64,000 bases of DNA from the NCBI GenBank assembly GCA_900618795.1, contig UYJD01000007.1, positions 177,008-241,007 of the forward strand. Direction: 5' to 3'. The notes beneath the pieces were generated by a model that searched no databases, was not told the DNA's origin, and worked only from the letters and a program-made list of their open reading frames with translations. Below, piece by piece: positions 20,210-31,665 of the stretch. Position numbers and translations under genes: made by a program. The stretch is from Cyanodermella asteris. Taxonomy: Eukaryota > Ascomycota > Lecanoromycetes > Ostropales > Stictidaceae. Numbering within the stretch: the first letter of the stretch is position 1; each line of letters starts with the position of its first letter.

Positions 20210-22534
20210 ATGGATCCCGGTAAGCGACTGTGCTGCGAGACTCGTCTGCGTGTGAGCCTCGGTTAACTTGATCGGCAGTGACGTTGGCTGTTGCTGGAGC
20301 TGCCGGCACCGCTGCTGCTGCGTATCTGGATGCCCGGCTTCATCTTGGAAAGGATATCAGGTCGATTGCGAGGGCAAAGTGGGCGGAGCGGGAAGCTGCG
20401 AAAGCTGGTATGTTTGTATTTCATTCTTGCAAAACCTGTTGCGATGTCGAGTGCTGGAAGCGCCCGTGTACTGCATTTCTCTCACCTGCCCTACAAGATC
20501 CAATGTCGGTACTGGAACTGTTCTGTGTCGATCGTCTCCTGCGGAAGCGCGCTATTCGGTGGCATCTGGCCTTTCTACTGTCGGGCTAGCTGGTGTGCAC
20601 CCGGACGAGCGATGCACGGAAGATCTGAGCGCGGAGAAGTCACGAAGTTCATGGATGCCCGAATACGCGTGCAGCCACCTCGACGTGACCAACAACGGCT
20701 TTAAGCCGAAGCCTCAGGGCTGACACTTGGAATCTGCTAATCTTCCCTTACAGCTCAGACACGTGGACAATCCCAGTTCTACATTTGGGAAGAATCAGTG
20801 AAAGACCATCCTAAAGCACGCGCAATATGGTCTCGCCGAGGAAGCTACACCTTCGAGGAAGCCCACCGGCGAGTTTTGCAGTATGCCGGGTGGCTACAGG
20901 GCCTGGGCGTCAAGCCAAAGGACTCGGTCGGTCTCTACGCACCCAACTCAGCCGAGTTTGTCTTCCTTCTCCTTGGAATGTGGGCGATTGGTGCCTATCC
21001 AGCCATGATCAACTACAACCTTGCTGATGCGAGTCTGGTCCACTGCGCTTCGGTAGCAGGTGCGGGCATATTGCTCGTCGATGCCGAGGAGCCTGGGCTA
21101 TCAGAGCGAGTCAGTGCTTCCGAAGAGAAGCTCAAAGGAATAGGTATCAAGCCTGTTCGTATGGACGCCGAGCTCAAACGATATATCACGACTCTTCCGG
21201 CCGAGCGACCATCTGATCGAATGCGAGATCACGTTGTGGGCAACTTCCCTTACGGTCTCATCTACACCTCTGGCACAACGGGCTTACCCAAAGCTTTCCC
21301 GGTTGAAACACTGCGGATGTTTCTCATCGCCATCACCTCACCCTACCTTGTGAGTGTTCGCCGGTCAAAGACTGACATTGCGGATCGGGACATTTGGTAC
21401 AACTGCATGCCCATGTACCACGGCACCGGTTGTATCGTCGGTATGTCCAACCTGGTTGCGGGCATGACATTGGCAGTGGGCAAGAAGTTCTCTGCCAGTA
21501 CGTTCTGGAAAGACATCCACGACTCGAAAGCTACTGGTTTCGTTTACGTCGGCGAGACGGCACGCTATCTCCTTGCAGCACCCCCCTCGCCCCTGGATAC
21601 GGGACACAACGTCCGTTTGATGTACGGCAACGGTCTGCGTCCAGATGTTTGGGACAAGTTCCAGCAGCGCTTCCAGATCCCTGAAGTCAACGAATTTTTC
21701 ACGAGTACGGAGGGCGTCTTCGGCACTGCCATCTGGTCCCGCTCGGGTTACGGTTCCAAATCAGTCGGGCACCATGGCGCCATTTTCCGGAAGGTGTTCG
21801 AAAAGATATATGTCCCTGTTGCGCTAGACCCGGACACGAACGATATGTGGCGGGATCCGAAAACCGGTTTCGCCCAGCGCGTACCTTATTCCCAAGGCGG
21901 AGAGATCATTGTCAAGCTTGCCCAGAAGCAGGATTGGGCTGGATATCACAACAATAAGGAGGGCACGAACAAGAAACTGGCGTACGACGTATTCGAGAAA
22001 GGTGACGTCTATTACAGGCCAGGAGATGCATTAAGGCGCAGCGACGATGGGCTGTGGTACTTTATGGACCGTCTGGGCGACACATTCCGCTGGAAGGGCG
22101 AGAACGTGGCTACCACCGAGGTCCAGGAGGTCATGGGCGGGTTCCCAGGAATCGGCGAGGCGAATGTCTACGGTGTTGAGGTTCCTGGCTCCGAGGGTCA
22201 CGCAGGCTGCGCAGCAGTACTGCTAGATGGCGTGAAACCTGAGACATTCGATTGGAGTGGACTGGCAGCGTACCTGAGGCGGAAGTTGCCGAGATACGCC
22301 GTCCCGATCTTCATCAGAGTCATTCAGGGTGACGCAAACGCCATGGGTACACACAATAACAAGCAGAATAAAATTCTTCTAAGGAGAGAAGGTGTTGATG
22401 TGGAAGCATTTGGCAGAGACGTTCCGAACGGAGGCTCGGATGTCATGTACTGGCTGAGGCCGGCTGATTCCGCATACTTGCCGTATGGGAAGAAGGAGTG
22501 GGACGTTGTCAGGAACAAGCAGGCAAAGCTATAA
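20210..22534 (+). CDS. FAT1/FATP-type very-long-chain acyl-CoA synthetase, peroxisomal
   Basis: Exons 20210-20219 (MDP + 1 nt), 20279-20407 and 20754-22534 give 639 aa; introns are 59 and 346 bp. The N-terminus has one hydrophobic helix (TLAVAGAAGTAAAAYLDA) and the RSIARAKWAEREAAKA helix, as in Fat1/FATP proteins. The adenylate-forming core shows YTSGTTGLPKA (P-loop), YNCMPMYHGTG, FFTSTEG and YYRPGDALRRSDDGLWYFMDRLGDTFRWKGENV. It would activate fatty acids with ATP and CoA. The protein ends in AKL, an accepted peroxisomal targeting signal type 1. The 10-nt first coding exon is tiny but gives a good donor (GTAAGC) and matches the family start length. Confidence 0.88.
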
Positions 22535-22690
22535 GCGTCATTGCTTATCGGGTTACGGCCAGAGCATCCACGACATCGGCATAGCACGGCATGCATCGTT
22601 TGACGAATCCCAATAAATGCAGTCCTTAACACTCGTACAAAATTCCCCGTCTCCCCATTTGTGCTTTTCACGACCACAGCCAACTCATCT

Positions 22691-23697
22691 CTACGGCTTG
22701 ACCTCGTCTCCCTTCCAATCCCAACACCTTCCACCCTCCTCCTTCCCCAACTTCCCCACCACCTCCATCAACTTCTCCGCCGCAAACTCCGGCGAAAATA
22801 GTTTCTCCTCCTTCACATTCCCCCAAAACTCCCTACTCAGCTCCGTCTTGACCGTCCCGGGATGCAACGCCACGACACCCGCTTTTCCCCCACTACTCAT
22901 CTGCACGTGCACATTCGCCGTCTTGGCCAACTGCAACACCGCAGCCTTGGATGCGCGGTACGTATACCAGCCGCCGAGTCTGTTGTCGGTGATGCTGCCG
23001 ACGCGAGCGGCCATCAGGGCGAAGATTGCCGACGCGGGGAGGCCGTCGGTGGTAGTAGAGAGCTCAGTGCGTTTCGTGGGCAGGAAGGAAGTGAAGTGTT
23101 TGGTTAGGAGGAGGGGGCCGAGGGTGTTTACGCGGAGCATCTCGAGGGCGGAGGCGGAAGAGATTTGGGATGGGTTCTTTTCCGGTGTGAGGATTCCGGG
23201 GATGCAGAAGGCGAGATGGAGATAGGAGGGTGTTGTTGTTGATGAGGAGGAGGAGGAGGAGTTTGGGAACTTTTGGGAGCAGAATGAGGCTGCGGCTGAG
23301 ATGGTGGATTCTTCTGTGGATAGAGGTCAGCATAGGTACGCCGTCTGGTTGTACTTTAGCAACAATGAATACATCAACTGGAGGTACAATTCGACAACTT
23401 GGCCTGGTAGATCGAAAATGCGATGTCCTCGTGATTCTGTTGGCGGAATCCATACACAAAGACGATCTTCTATATAATGAACGAGGAACGGGGTTCCATA
23501 CCTTTCACGTCCAACTCTAGGACATCCAGTCTCTTCTCATCCACATCCAAGCCTTCTAAAATCTTTGCCTTTGTCTCATCTAGCCTCGTCCTCGCTGTGG
23601 CAACGACTGGCAAGCTCGTTGTCTTCAATATCCGACGCGCAAGCTGTAAGCCGATGCCACGCGACGCGGGCGTGACGAGACTCCACGGTCGAGCCAT
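22691..23697 (-). CDS. Short-chain dehydrogenase/reductase (SDR)
   Basis: Exons 23697-23502 and 23313-22691 with a 188-bp intron (GTATGG...CCACAG) give 272 aa. It has the nucleotide-binding turn TPASRGIG (TGxxxGIG-like) at residues ~9-16, then VATAR, LDVLELDV, RVNTLGPLLLTKHF and the active-site pair YTYRASK (Tyr-x3-Lys). LHPGTVKTELS and a C-terminal DWKGDEVKP complete it. This is a classical NAD(P)(H)-dependent reductase; substrate unknown. Convergent with the acyl-CoA synthetase. Confidence 0.88.
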
Positions 23698-24152
23698 TAT
23701 GTACTCGAAGCCGGTTCAGATGTTCAGGTGTACTGCCAATAGATACTTTTTCTGCTGAAAGTCGCTACAGCTTGACATGACATGCTGAGCTATAGCTAAG
23801 CTAGAGCTTCCCGAATAAGGTTTACTCAAGGTCGAAGACGTCAGTATCCGCCAGGTACGAAACTCAATCCGAATTGAACCGTTCTCGGCGCCTTACACGG
23901 ACGTCAGAGTCAACGATTGTGATTTTGTTCTACCAGAACGACTATCGCTGGATGTTTTCGCGGCTTAGGTCTTATCATTACTGGCATGTCTGGTACTGTC
24001 CAACGGAATGTTTTACTATCATGAGTCGTGTTTCATACAAGCCTCAGGCTTCCGAACTTGAGCAAGCTAGTGTACTACATTGACAGAAACATCTGTGAAC
24101 GATATTGGCATGATTTTGGGACTGAACGCTTCATTTATAGAGTGTGCACAAA
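23698..24152. other. Intergenic, SDR promoter and SEC31 3' region
   Basis: No gene or repeat was recognised. Confidence 0.6.
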
Positions 24153-27100
24153 TCATGGGGTAGCTCTACTCATGGCAATGAGCCTCTTCACACCAACCTA
24201 GTTTTGCATTAGCATGATCAGACAAGTACGACGGGAACCAACTTACCATCCATTGGCCGCATTCTTCGGTGCGGTGTGTCATAATGTTGACCTGAATTGA
24301 GCCCGCCTGGTCGTAGTTCTTCGCCTTGAGCGCTTGCGACAATTGCGACAAATCCTCGACAGTGTTTGGCTTCACGAGAGTGCCGTTGTTGAGGTTGTCG
24401 AATAATATGTTCAATCGTTTCTCCGTGTCGAGCACCTGAGGTTTGAAGTTTGCTGGCGCCTTTGCTTTGACACGAGCCATGTCCTCGCTCAATAGATCGA
24501 ATATCGGGCGTGCATTGGCAGGAATGTGCTCACGGTCACCTGGCGGATACTGCGCGGCCGCAGACGCAGCCCTTGGCGGAGCTGTCTGTGCCGGTGAAGC
24601 GGTACCTCTAGGCGGGCCTTGCGGCGGACCTCCCATAGGAGGGCCTGCTCGAGGTGGTGGCGGAGCGGCTGCTCCCGGTGGTGGAGCGGCTGCTCCGGGT
24701 GCTGCGTATTGGGCTCCACTAAGCGAGCTTTGACGAGGCGCATATGGATTGGCTGCTGCTGGTGCTCCTGGCTGTGGGCCCTGAGGACCTGGCTGCGCTG
24801 CTGGCGAAGGGGCATAGCGGCTGCCGCCAGCACCGCCAACTGCCGATGGGGGTGGTTGGTATGGTGACGGGCCTCTCGCGATTGGCGGGGCCATTGGAGG
24901 AGGAATGGTAGATGTTGGAGACTGTACGGGATTCTGAGGGGCATACGCTGATGATGCTACAGAGCTGGAACCTGGGCGCTCAGTGGTAGGCGTGTACGCG
25001 CTGCTTGGTGTTCCCGCTCGCGGTGGTGGTCCAATTCCCCTTGGTGGTGGGCCACTAGCTGTTCCCTTGGGTGGTGGTGGCACGCTACCTGCCATGGGTG
25101 GTGAGCCGATCGATGGGGGCGTAGGACCATATTGCGAGACGGTGGACGCAGGCTGTGCAGGTGTTCCTCGCCGCGAGGCACTCGGAGCTTTGAAGAAGTC
25201 GTCTGGCGTGTCGTTCCAATTGACCATGTTCTTGGCTTGAGAGTGGGGTGGAATGGCAGGAGATGCACCGCGAGGAGGGCCACCAAACCCACCAGGGCCC
25301 TGAACTGAAGGTGCCCCAAATGTGTTAGGAGTTGGTATGCCAAACCCAGATCGGCCAGGTTGTTGCATAGGCTGAGAGGGAGCATATCCACTCGTTGGTG
25401 CGTAAGCGTTACCAGCAGGCGCGTACGGCCCTGGTGCTGGTGTCTGTACTGCAGCGCCACCCACGGGAGCGTATGGGCCTTGAGGCTGAGACATTGGATA
25501 ACCAGATGGGCGCTGTTGAGGAGCGGGCGTAGTCTCGAATTTTGGTACGATGTTGGCCTGAGTTCGAGCTGTAGCTGCCGGTTGCCTGCTGGCTGTGGTG
25601 GTGGGTGCTTTTTGAGTGGCAAGAAGAACGCGATTGCGTGCAACATCTGCGTTTGCGTACTGTGCAGGAAGTAGATCAAGATACTTCTTGGCGATGGTGA
25701 GCTTGCCGTGGGAAGCAGCAATATCCGCGTATTCCAGATACTTATCGTAAAGATCGGCCAATTTCCAGTCCGACGGAGCTTGTAGATCGCTGTCCTGGTA
25801 TTTGGTAACTTCTCTGAACACAGTGACCTTCTCAACGAAGTTTTGAAGCGAACGAGCGTGGATGGAGAAAGCCGTCCCTTCAGCCGCTTCCTCGAGACCC
25901 TTCTTCTCGTGCTCCTTCAGATCTGTCAGCCAAAGACCAACCACCTTCTCGAGCTTAGACCCGGTCATATAGCAGAACGCGGCATTCTGGCGGAGAGTGA
26001 CATCGTCAGGAGATTGTGCTAGTTGCTCCTCCAGTCGGTCACCCAAAGCTTCGCAAAGATCCGGGAACTCTTTCGCATCCGCGTAAGTGCAGATGGCCAC
26101 CATAGTCTCTTTCCAATTGGCAAGATCGGCATTGTAAACAACGTCCCACAGATTTTTCCCAACCACGGATGCCAGCAGACGCGTGTATTGTGGCCCAGTA
26201 CCTTGGTTCTTGAAATAAGCTTTCTGAGCCTTTTCGATCGACTTCGGGCCCCCACAAGTAGCAATCATGAATGCGTCAGACAGCCTGTCTTCAGCGAGAC
26301 AAATATCCATAGCCTTGTCGAATTGACCTAGCATGAGGGCTCTGGTGATCTTCTTGTCGGCTTCAGATTCGGAGTCCGAATATAGGTGGAAAGGGTTGTT
26401 AGTCTTGGCCCCCTTTGTAGAGGCGATCTCGTTGAGGAAGCCGTCGTCGTCCTCGGTCTTGTCAAAAAAGCCCTCGTCACCATCTGCTTTTGTTTCTGTT
26501 GCAGCATCGCCATTGACTACGGCAGCCGGAGCTTCAGTAGGCTCTGCGAACCCTAGGTAGTTAATGAGCTCCTTGCGAGGGTTTGACGACACCAGAGTCT
26601 CCATAATCTTCCAGTCGGCTTTCTCGCCTTCACTCTTTGCCTCGGACACTCTTGTCTCGCACAACCCGACAAGATTCTTGTCAGACAAAGAAGTCTCAAA
26701 GGTTTCGGCGAGCTTTCCAACATCGTCATCTATGGTGAATTTGGAGATCTTGATGACCGACTTCCGCCCAGATGCATCAGGCTTGAAGCTGACCACCTTG
26801 CCGCCGAAGCCAAAGGAAGCACCGGCTGGACGCTCAAGCCACTTGGGTGCTTTTTTGAGGTTGAAAGAAGAGCCTTGTGGTTGATTCTGGGTACTGGCAA
26901 AGAAGTCCTCGTCGCTGACGGGTGCTCCAGCCGAGTCCGTGACCTCCTTTTTCGTGCTCTGGATTGTTTGTATGCCAATCTTGCCGTCAAAGGAAGCAGT
27001 GGCAAGCAGACTCGGATTATGCGGATTCCATCGTGTCTGGAAAGTCCAGTTTGTCACAACAGGGAACTCGCCGTACTGCTCGCCAGTCTGAGGATTCCAT

Positions 27101-28002
27101 ACCAGCGTCCGGTTGTCTTTGCCGCAAGAGAGCAGCAGGTCCGGATCTTGCTGACACCAAGACAACGACAGTACACCTCCCTGGTGGCCAGTCAAGACCT
27201 TCTCGGGTGCGTTCGCATTGCGCAAGTCCCAGACAAGAATTACGGGATCTGTCTCCAAGGGGACAGCTGTGATCAGTCGAGTAGGCTTCTCTGGATCCCA
27301 AGCAAGAGCAGAGACAGGCTTCCGACCGTAATTATTTAAGGTCAGGTTCTGCTTCTTGCTTTTGACGTCCCACACAGTGACAAATCCTCCACTGCTGCCC
27401 GTAGCCATGATATGGGGCACTTTCTTGTTCCAATCCAGGCACTCGTAGTCCGTCGCTGTAGCGGCTGTGTTACCTAGCTTGAATGGGCTGCCAATGTTGT
27501 TCAGGTCTGAGATATAGAGTTCCTCCTTCGCACCAGCTGTTGCCAGTAGTTCCGTCCTGAACGGATTGAATTGTAAAGTCTTAATTGGGCCAGTATGCTT
27601 CTGCGTGCTGGATATCTTCGAGTCCGAGTCGCCGCCGAGCAGTTTCGCCGCGTCCCACAAATCGAGCGAGCCATTCTCCAATGCACCTGCTATGATCCCC
27701 TTCTCTTTACCATCTTTTGGCTGGACCCAGGCAACATCATGGAACCTAAGATATGTCAGCTGGCGTAGTGTAGCTTGTTCGTACAGTACCAACCTCGATT
27801 CCGAGGCGACGCTCGCTGCGGGCTGAAGCTCGACACCCTGACCTGCAGTGTCCAGAGAGAGGTCCCATATCTCGAGCAAGGTATCATCGGAAAAGCTATC
27901 GTTGACAGCGCCAGCGCGGGTTCCAGTCGCAACGAGGGGGGAAGCTGCACCAGGAGACCAAGCGAAGGCCGCCGTACGAGGAATCTCCCGTAACCTGACC
28001 AT
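24153..28002 (-). CDS. SEC31: COPII outer coat protein Sec31
   Basis: Exons 28002-27794, 27745-24247 and 24197-24153 give 1250 aa. The start MVRLREIPRTAAFAWSPG and the WD40 propeller (residues ~1-370), the alpha-solenoid (~490-780), a long Pro-rich linker (~800-1120) and the C-terminal helical domain (...EECGQWM|VGVKRL) match Sec31. It pairs with Sec13 to build the outer cage of ER-derived COPII vesicles. The first intron (27746-27793, 48 bp) contains no stop and keeps frame if retained. Removing it joins SES to RFHDVAW, the conserved form. The last intron (24198-24246, GTAAGT...CTAG) is needed to reach the conserved end. Confidence 0.95.
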
Positions 28003-28647
28003 TGTGCGGGCTGTGTAAAGAGAGACAGGAATGGGAAGGGGAACGCGGAAGGGCAGAGTTCTATATACTCATACCCTAGGGTATGTGGGCGGGATTAGGT
28101 GTTCTGAAGTAGTGCTGAAGGCAGTCGCATTTCAACATCCGATCTGGCCTGAAGCGCACACATCGGCACCCCACAACGCTGTCATGAAAGTGGCCCGCAG
28201 CCATGCCAAGCCCAGGGCCGCTCCCGCTGCATGAGAGCTTGATATGAAGAAACGTGCTTGGAATATAGGTAGGCCCAAGCTATTCCTGTTCGTCAAACCT
28301 GCATCGAATCAAATTGACCTTTTTTCTCTTGCTGTCTCGCGACTCAAAACATACTATTCTAGCCTATGCTCTCGTTTCCATCCTGATTAAAGTCGTCCAA
28401 AATCCAGCCCAAACTGTATTTCCGGTCGAGTATAAATTCGACTTCACAACCCTTTCTATGCCAGTACCTACGAACTGGGCTAGACTTCAAGCAAATATCC
28501 CAAACGCATTGCCACGTCGTAACTGTGTCCTCGACGCAGAAACTCGACGCCGAAGTACGTCGTCTAGCAAGGCCGGGGGCTTTGACAGACTGCTACATTG
28601 GCCGATCCGTTCCTAAACTAGTTGTGCAATTTATCAACTGCGCTGTC
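28003..28647. promoter_or_regulatory. Divergent region between SEC31 and RRM gene, with a 16-bp palindrome
   Basis: This is the upstream region of both genes. A perfect 16-bp palindrome (CATACCCTAGGGTATG) lies at 28070-28085, 68 bp from the SEC31 start, next to TATATA at 28063-28068. Binding factor unknown. Nothing else was recognised. Confidence 0.5.
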
Positions 28648-29164
28648 ATGACGGACGCGGCGCGCTTGAAAGCAACAGTCTACATTGGCGGATTGGCCCA
28701 CGAAGTCAACGAACGGATACTGTCAGACGCATTCATCCCCTTCGGCGAGATTGTGGAAATCTCAATTCCAAAGCCAGAACTGCCTTCGTCGAAAGACCCA
28801 CATCGAGGCTTTGGCTATGTCGAGTTTGAGGCACAACAAGACGCCAAGGAAGCCATCGACAACATGGATCAGAGTGAGCTTTTTGGGCGAGTGATCAAGG
28901 TCGCAGCAGCGAAACCACAGAAGGATGCAAATGAGGGCCTCGGCAGCAAGACTGCGGTGTGGGAGCAGGTATTTACAATGTTCTCACTCAATTACGTTGA
29001 GACATTTCGCTAACATGTGTCAGGAGGGCTACCTCGCCAAGTATGCCGTGAGCGATGAGGATCGAATGGCCGCAGATCAGTCACGGCAGTCCAACAACGA
29101 GAGACCTGAGGATCCGATGCAAGGTCTGGAGGGGCTGGATGTCGAAGGACCGCAGGAGCAATAG
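28648..29164 (+). CDS. RRM-domain RNA-binding protein (cyclophilin-E RRM type)
   Basis: Exons 28648-28968 and 29024-29164 (55-bp intron, GCTAAC branch point) give 153 aa. One RRM spans residues ~8-85: RNP2 TVYIGGLA and RNP1 RGFGYVEF. It is closest in pattern to the N-terminal RRM of PPIE (Cyp33), but without the cyclophilin domain, as is usual for the fungal version. The tail is acidic and ends GLDVEGPQEQ. Likely nuclear RNA binding; partner unknown. The open frame extends upstream to 28525, but the ATG at 28648 places the RRM at the usual distance. Confidence 0.85.
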
Positions 29165-29346
29165 GCATATCTTTTTCGGCGTTTGAGAAGGCTTGGCTGG
29201 TTTTCACGATTCGATACCCCTGATGCAATATATGTACAAGCTGAGATGGTCACCGGCTTGAATGAAATTGAGCGACTCAATGCTCCTCCTGTCTGCGCCT
29301 GCGGACCCACTTCTCTTTTTGCAGCTGCCTTGTTTCCAACTTCTGA

Positions 29347-29815
29347 TCAGTGATCTCCTCCGCCGGCCTTGCCTTGTCTCGTCAAGCGGAGGGTCTTGTC
29401 GGAAAGAAGCTTGTTACCCATCGAGTAACCGGCAGCGCCAAGGGCAACACTACGTTGCGTTAGTAGGATTCTCGACAACGGGCCAGTGTGTATCCATACG
29501 CCAACACAACTCCCAGAGGGATCAACTCTGGAGGGATCTTCTTCAACTGCCGAATACGCTGAGTGATGGTGTGTGCTGCATAGGTTGGTCAGCCTGGCTG
29601 GTCTTCTTGACGGTCGTTCATGGCCACGACTTTCTCCTAGCTACGCCTATCTTCCCGTGGCGTGCTGTGCTCACCTCGGTGCGTTTGATCCTGGGACTGT
29701 ACAAGCGGGACGTTAGATCTTTGCGCTCCAATCAATTGAACCTCGCACATACCGGCTTTGGGCCTGCAAAAGCAGGCCGCGAGTTCTGGAAGAACAGGGG
29801 ACGCGTCGCGTACAT
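29347..29815 (-). CDS. Small mitochondrial membrane protein of the MLRQ/B12D (NDUFA4-like) family
   Basis: Four short exons: 29815-29753, 29696-29675, 29575-29500 and 29449-29347, giving 87 aa; introns of 56, 99 and 50 bp. The product begins MYATRPLFFQNSRPAF (Arg-rich presequence) and continues AHTITQRIRQLKKIPPELIPLGVVLA|VALGAAGYSMGNKL. That is a single membrane segment preceded by PPELIPL, as in the MLRQ/B12D family (complex I MLRQ subunit; NDUFA4, now placed in complex IV in mammals). It ends with a short Lys/Gly tail. All junctions keep frame. It is head-to-head with COX12 across 201 bp, suggesting co-expression with a complex IV subunit. Confidence 0.78.
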
Positions 29816-30016
29816 GTTGTAGGGAGTGGAGAGGTAGGGCGCTGATAGAAAAGAGGTGCTTGATGATCTGCCGTTGGATGCTAGCAGTTGAAGCTCGTCG
29901 AAAGATCGACTTGGCGCCAAGTCTCAAAGCGCCGAGCTCAACCTCGCATCATCGAAGCTTTGCTGCAGTTCGACCTACTCCACCAGATTACTTCACCACA
30001 CCACAAATCCGACAAG
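29816..30016. promoter_or_regulatory. 201-bp bidirectional promoter of the MLRQ-family gene and COX12
   Basis: This is the only DNA between the two start codons. Its exact middle holds a perfect 16-bp palindrome, GACTTGGCGCCAAGTC (29908-29923). The symmetry suggests one factor or dimer serving both directions; this is inference. Confidence 0.65.
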
Positions 30017-30599
30017 ATGTCTGACGAGGAGGAGCGCGTTACCAAGCCATTCAAGTTTGTCACCGGTGAGTTTATGGGTTTGCGTCTGCGTGCGAGAGTC
30101 GCAATGGCTAACTATCGGTAGCTGGTACGTGAAGAGATACAACCACAGGAGGCGGCGATTAGGTCTTTGGGGGCCTGGTTACATGGAGGCCGTCAAAGAG
30201 ACGAGCATGGACTAACATTTCGACCTTCAGGCTTTGACGCCCGGTTTCCCCACCAGAACCAGTGAGCAACGGCCTGTACATCAATTCGGCGACGAGGATA
30301 CTGAGACGAGATAGGACCAAGCACTGCTGGCAGAACTATGTCGACTACCACAAGTGCATCAACGCCAAGGGCGAAGACTTTCCCCCGTGCCGACAGGTAT
30401 AGCATCACGAACGCGTCCCAAACGACAAATTCTCTGACAACGCCGCAGTTCTATCTAGCATACCGCTCTCTTTGCCCAAGCGCCTGGGTCGAGCGTTGGG
30501 ATGACCAGAGAGGTAAGAACTCCAGGCCCTCGTTACTGCTAGCTGTTGCTAAACCTGTATACAGAAGCCGGAAACTTCCCCGCGAGACTGGACGCATAG
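30017..30599 (+). CDS. COX12: Cytochrome c oxidase subunit VIb (Cox12)
   Basis: Exons 30017-30065, (30122-30124), 30231-30261, 30315-30396, 30449-30512 and 30565-30599 give 87 aa (86 if the 3-nt exon is skipped). The product is MSDEEERVTKPFKFVT(A)GFDARFPHQNQ|TKHCWQNYVDYHKC...PPCRQ|FYLAYRSLCPSAWVERWDDQRE|AGNFPARLDA. The twin CX9C / CX10C cysteine pairs of the coiled-coil-helix fold are present. It is an intermembrane-space subunit of complex IV, imported by Mia40. The middle of the first 165-bp interval can be read as one intron or as two introns around the trinucleotide CTG, flanked by TAG and GTACGT; both keep frame. Confidence 0.93.
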
Positions 30600-30813
30600 A
30601 GAAGAGAAGACGATCGCATGCATGTTACAGGTGGAGCACGAACCCGTTGGACGCCCTCCAATAGCTTAGGAGAATCATATCGTACATGTGTACAGCCGAC
30701 TTTTCGTCTCTCTGAACCGTGCTCGCCATATTGTACAGCCCTGCAGCATCATAAGCCTGCCCTGCTTCCACCCAAAAACGCCAATGCTTGATGCAAATAT
30801 GTAGACCACAACC

Positions 30814-31540
30814 TCAAACAGCTGCCGCCGCCGCAGCCCTTGCCATTTCCTCCATCTTCCTCTCCGCGTTTAATTTTTCCGCCACTGCCTTCTTTTTCAC
30901 GCTGTCAATTGCCTTCTCTTCGTTGATCCGCTTATACTCTTCCAACTGCGCCGACTCCTCCGGCGTGTGCTGCACCATCTTAGCCCCCGTTAAGCTCAGC
31001 AACTCTTCAAAGATCTGCTCCTTCTTCTTAAACTCCATGTCCAGCGTCTTTACCGTCTCTCCCTCCGCCTGTTTCACCGCAGTAGCATCCTCCGGACCTC
31101 CAGGTGCTCCGGCCTTTGCAAGCTCCGCCGGCGAAGCCTTGCTCGCCACCTTTGCGGCTTTCTGTGCGGCGAAGAATACCTGCATCTGTGCTTTGATTCC
31201 CTTGTCGGGTTTGCGGTCGACGAAGATGCTGACGGCCGGGTTGTGGTATTTTAATCGGGGGAGGTATTCCTGCCAGAACTTTCTCGCCGCGATGTGCCCC
31301 GATTGCGGGTTGTTGGAGTATTGTATGTGTATTCGCGTGACATCTCGAGGGAGAATTGCTGAGCCGGGGCCTACTCTGCAGTAAAAGAGCTATAGCTTCG
31401 TCAGTATCCCGGGTCATGGGTGACTGATATTGCGCTTGGTATACGAACTTTCTGTGTCAATGTTAGCCTGAAAACCATTGCTGTATGGAGAGTCGATGCA
31501 ATACCTCTTGCAATATATTCATCCGCCGTAAAAGCCCCAT
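30814..31540 (-). CDS. Mitochondrial ribosomal protein with L51/S25/CI-B8 domain (mL61/Mrp49-like)
   Basis: The large final exon (31373-30814) encodes GPGSAILPRDVTRIHI, ARKFWQEYLPRLKYHNPAV and FVDRK, the thioredoxin-like L51/S25/CI-B8 domain used in mitochondrial ribosomal proteins and complex I. A Lys/Ala/Glu-rich helical tail (ending EEMARAAAAAAV) follows. The N-terminus is most simply MGLLRRMNILQE (31540-31505), a 7-nt exon (31445-31451) and the main exon, about 200 aa in all. That micro-exon model keeps frame but gives KVLGPG where relatives have a basic residue, so the first 15 residues are uncertain. Convergent with COX12. Confidence 0.7.
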
Positions 31541-31665
31541 CTTGCAGGCTGATAGGGTAGTAGAATGGCTTGCGACAAGCTTCTTGATGCCGGAGGTCTG
31601 CTCTATGCTTCGCATCGACTTTCTGGACGGGTCGGCAAAACGAAAGTCCCGGCCGACAGCGCCAA

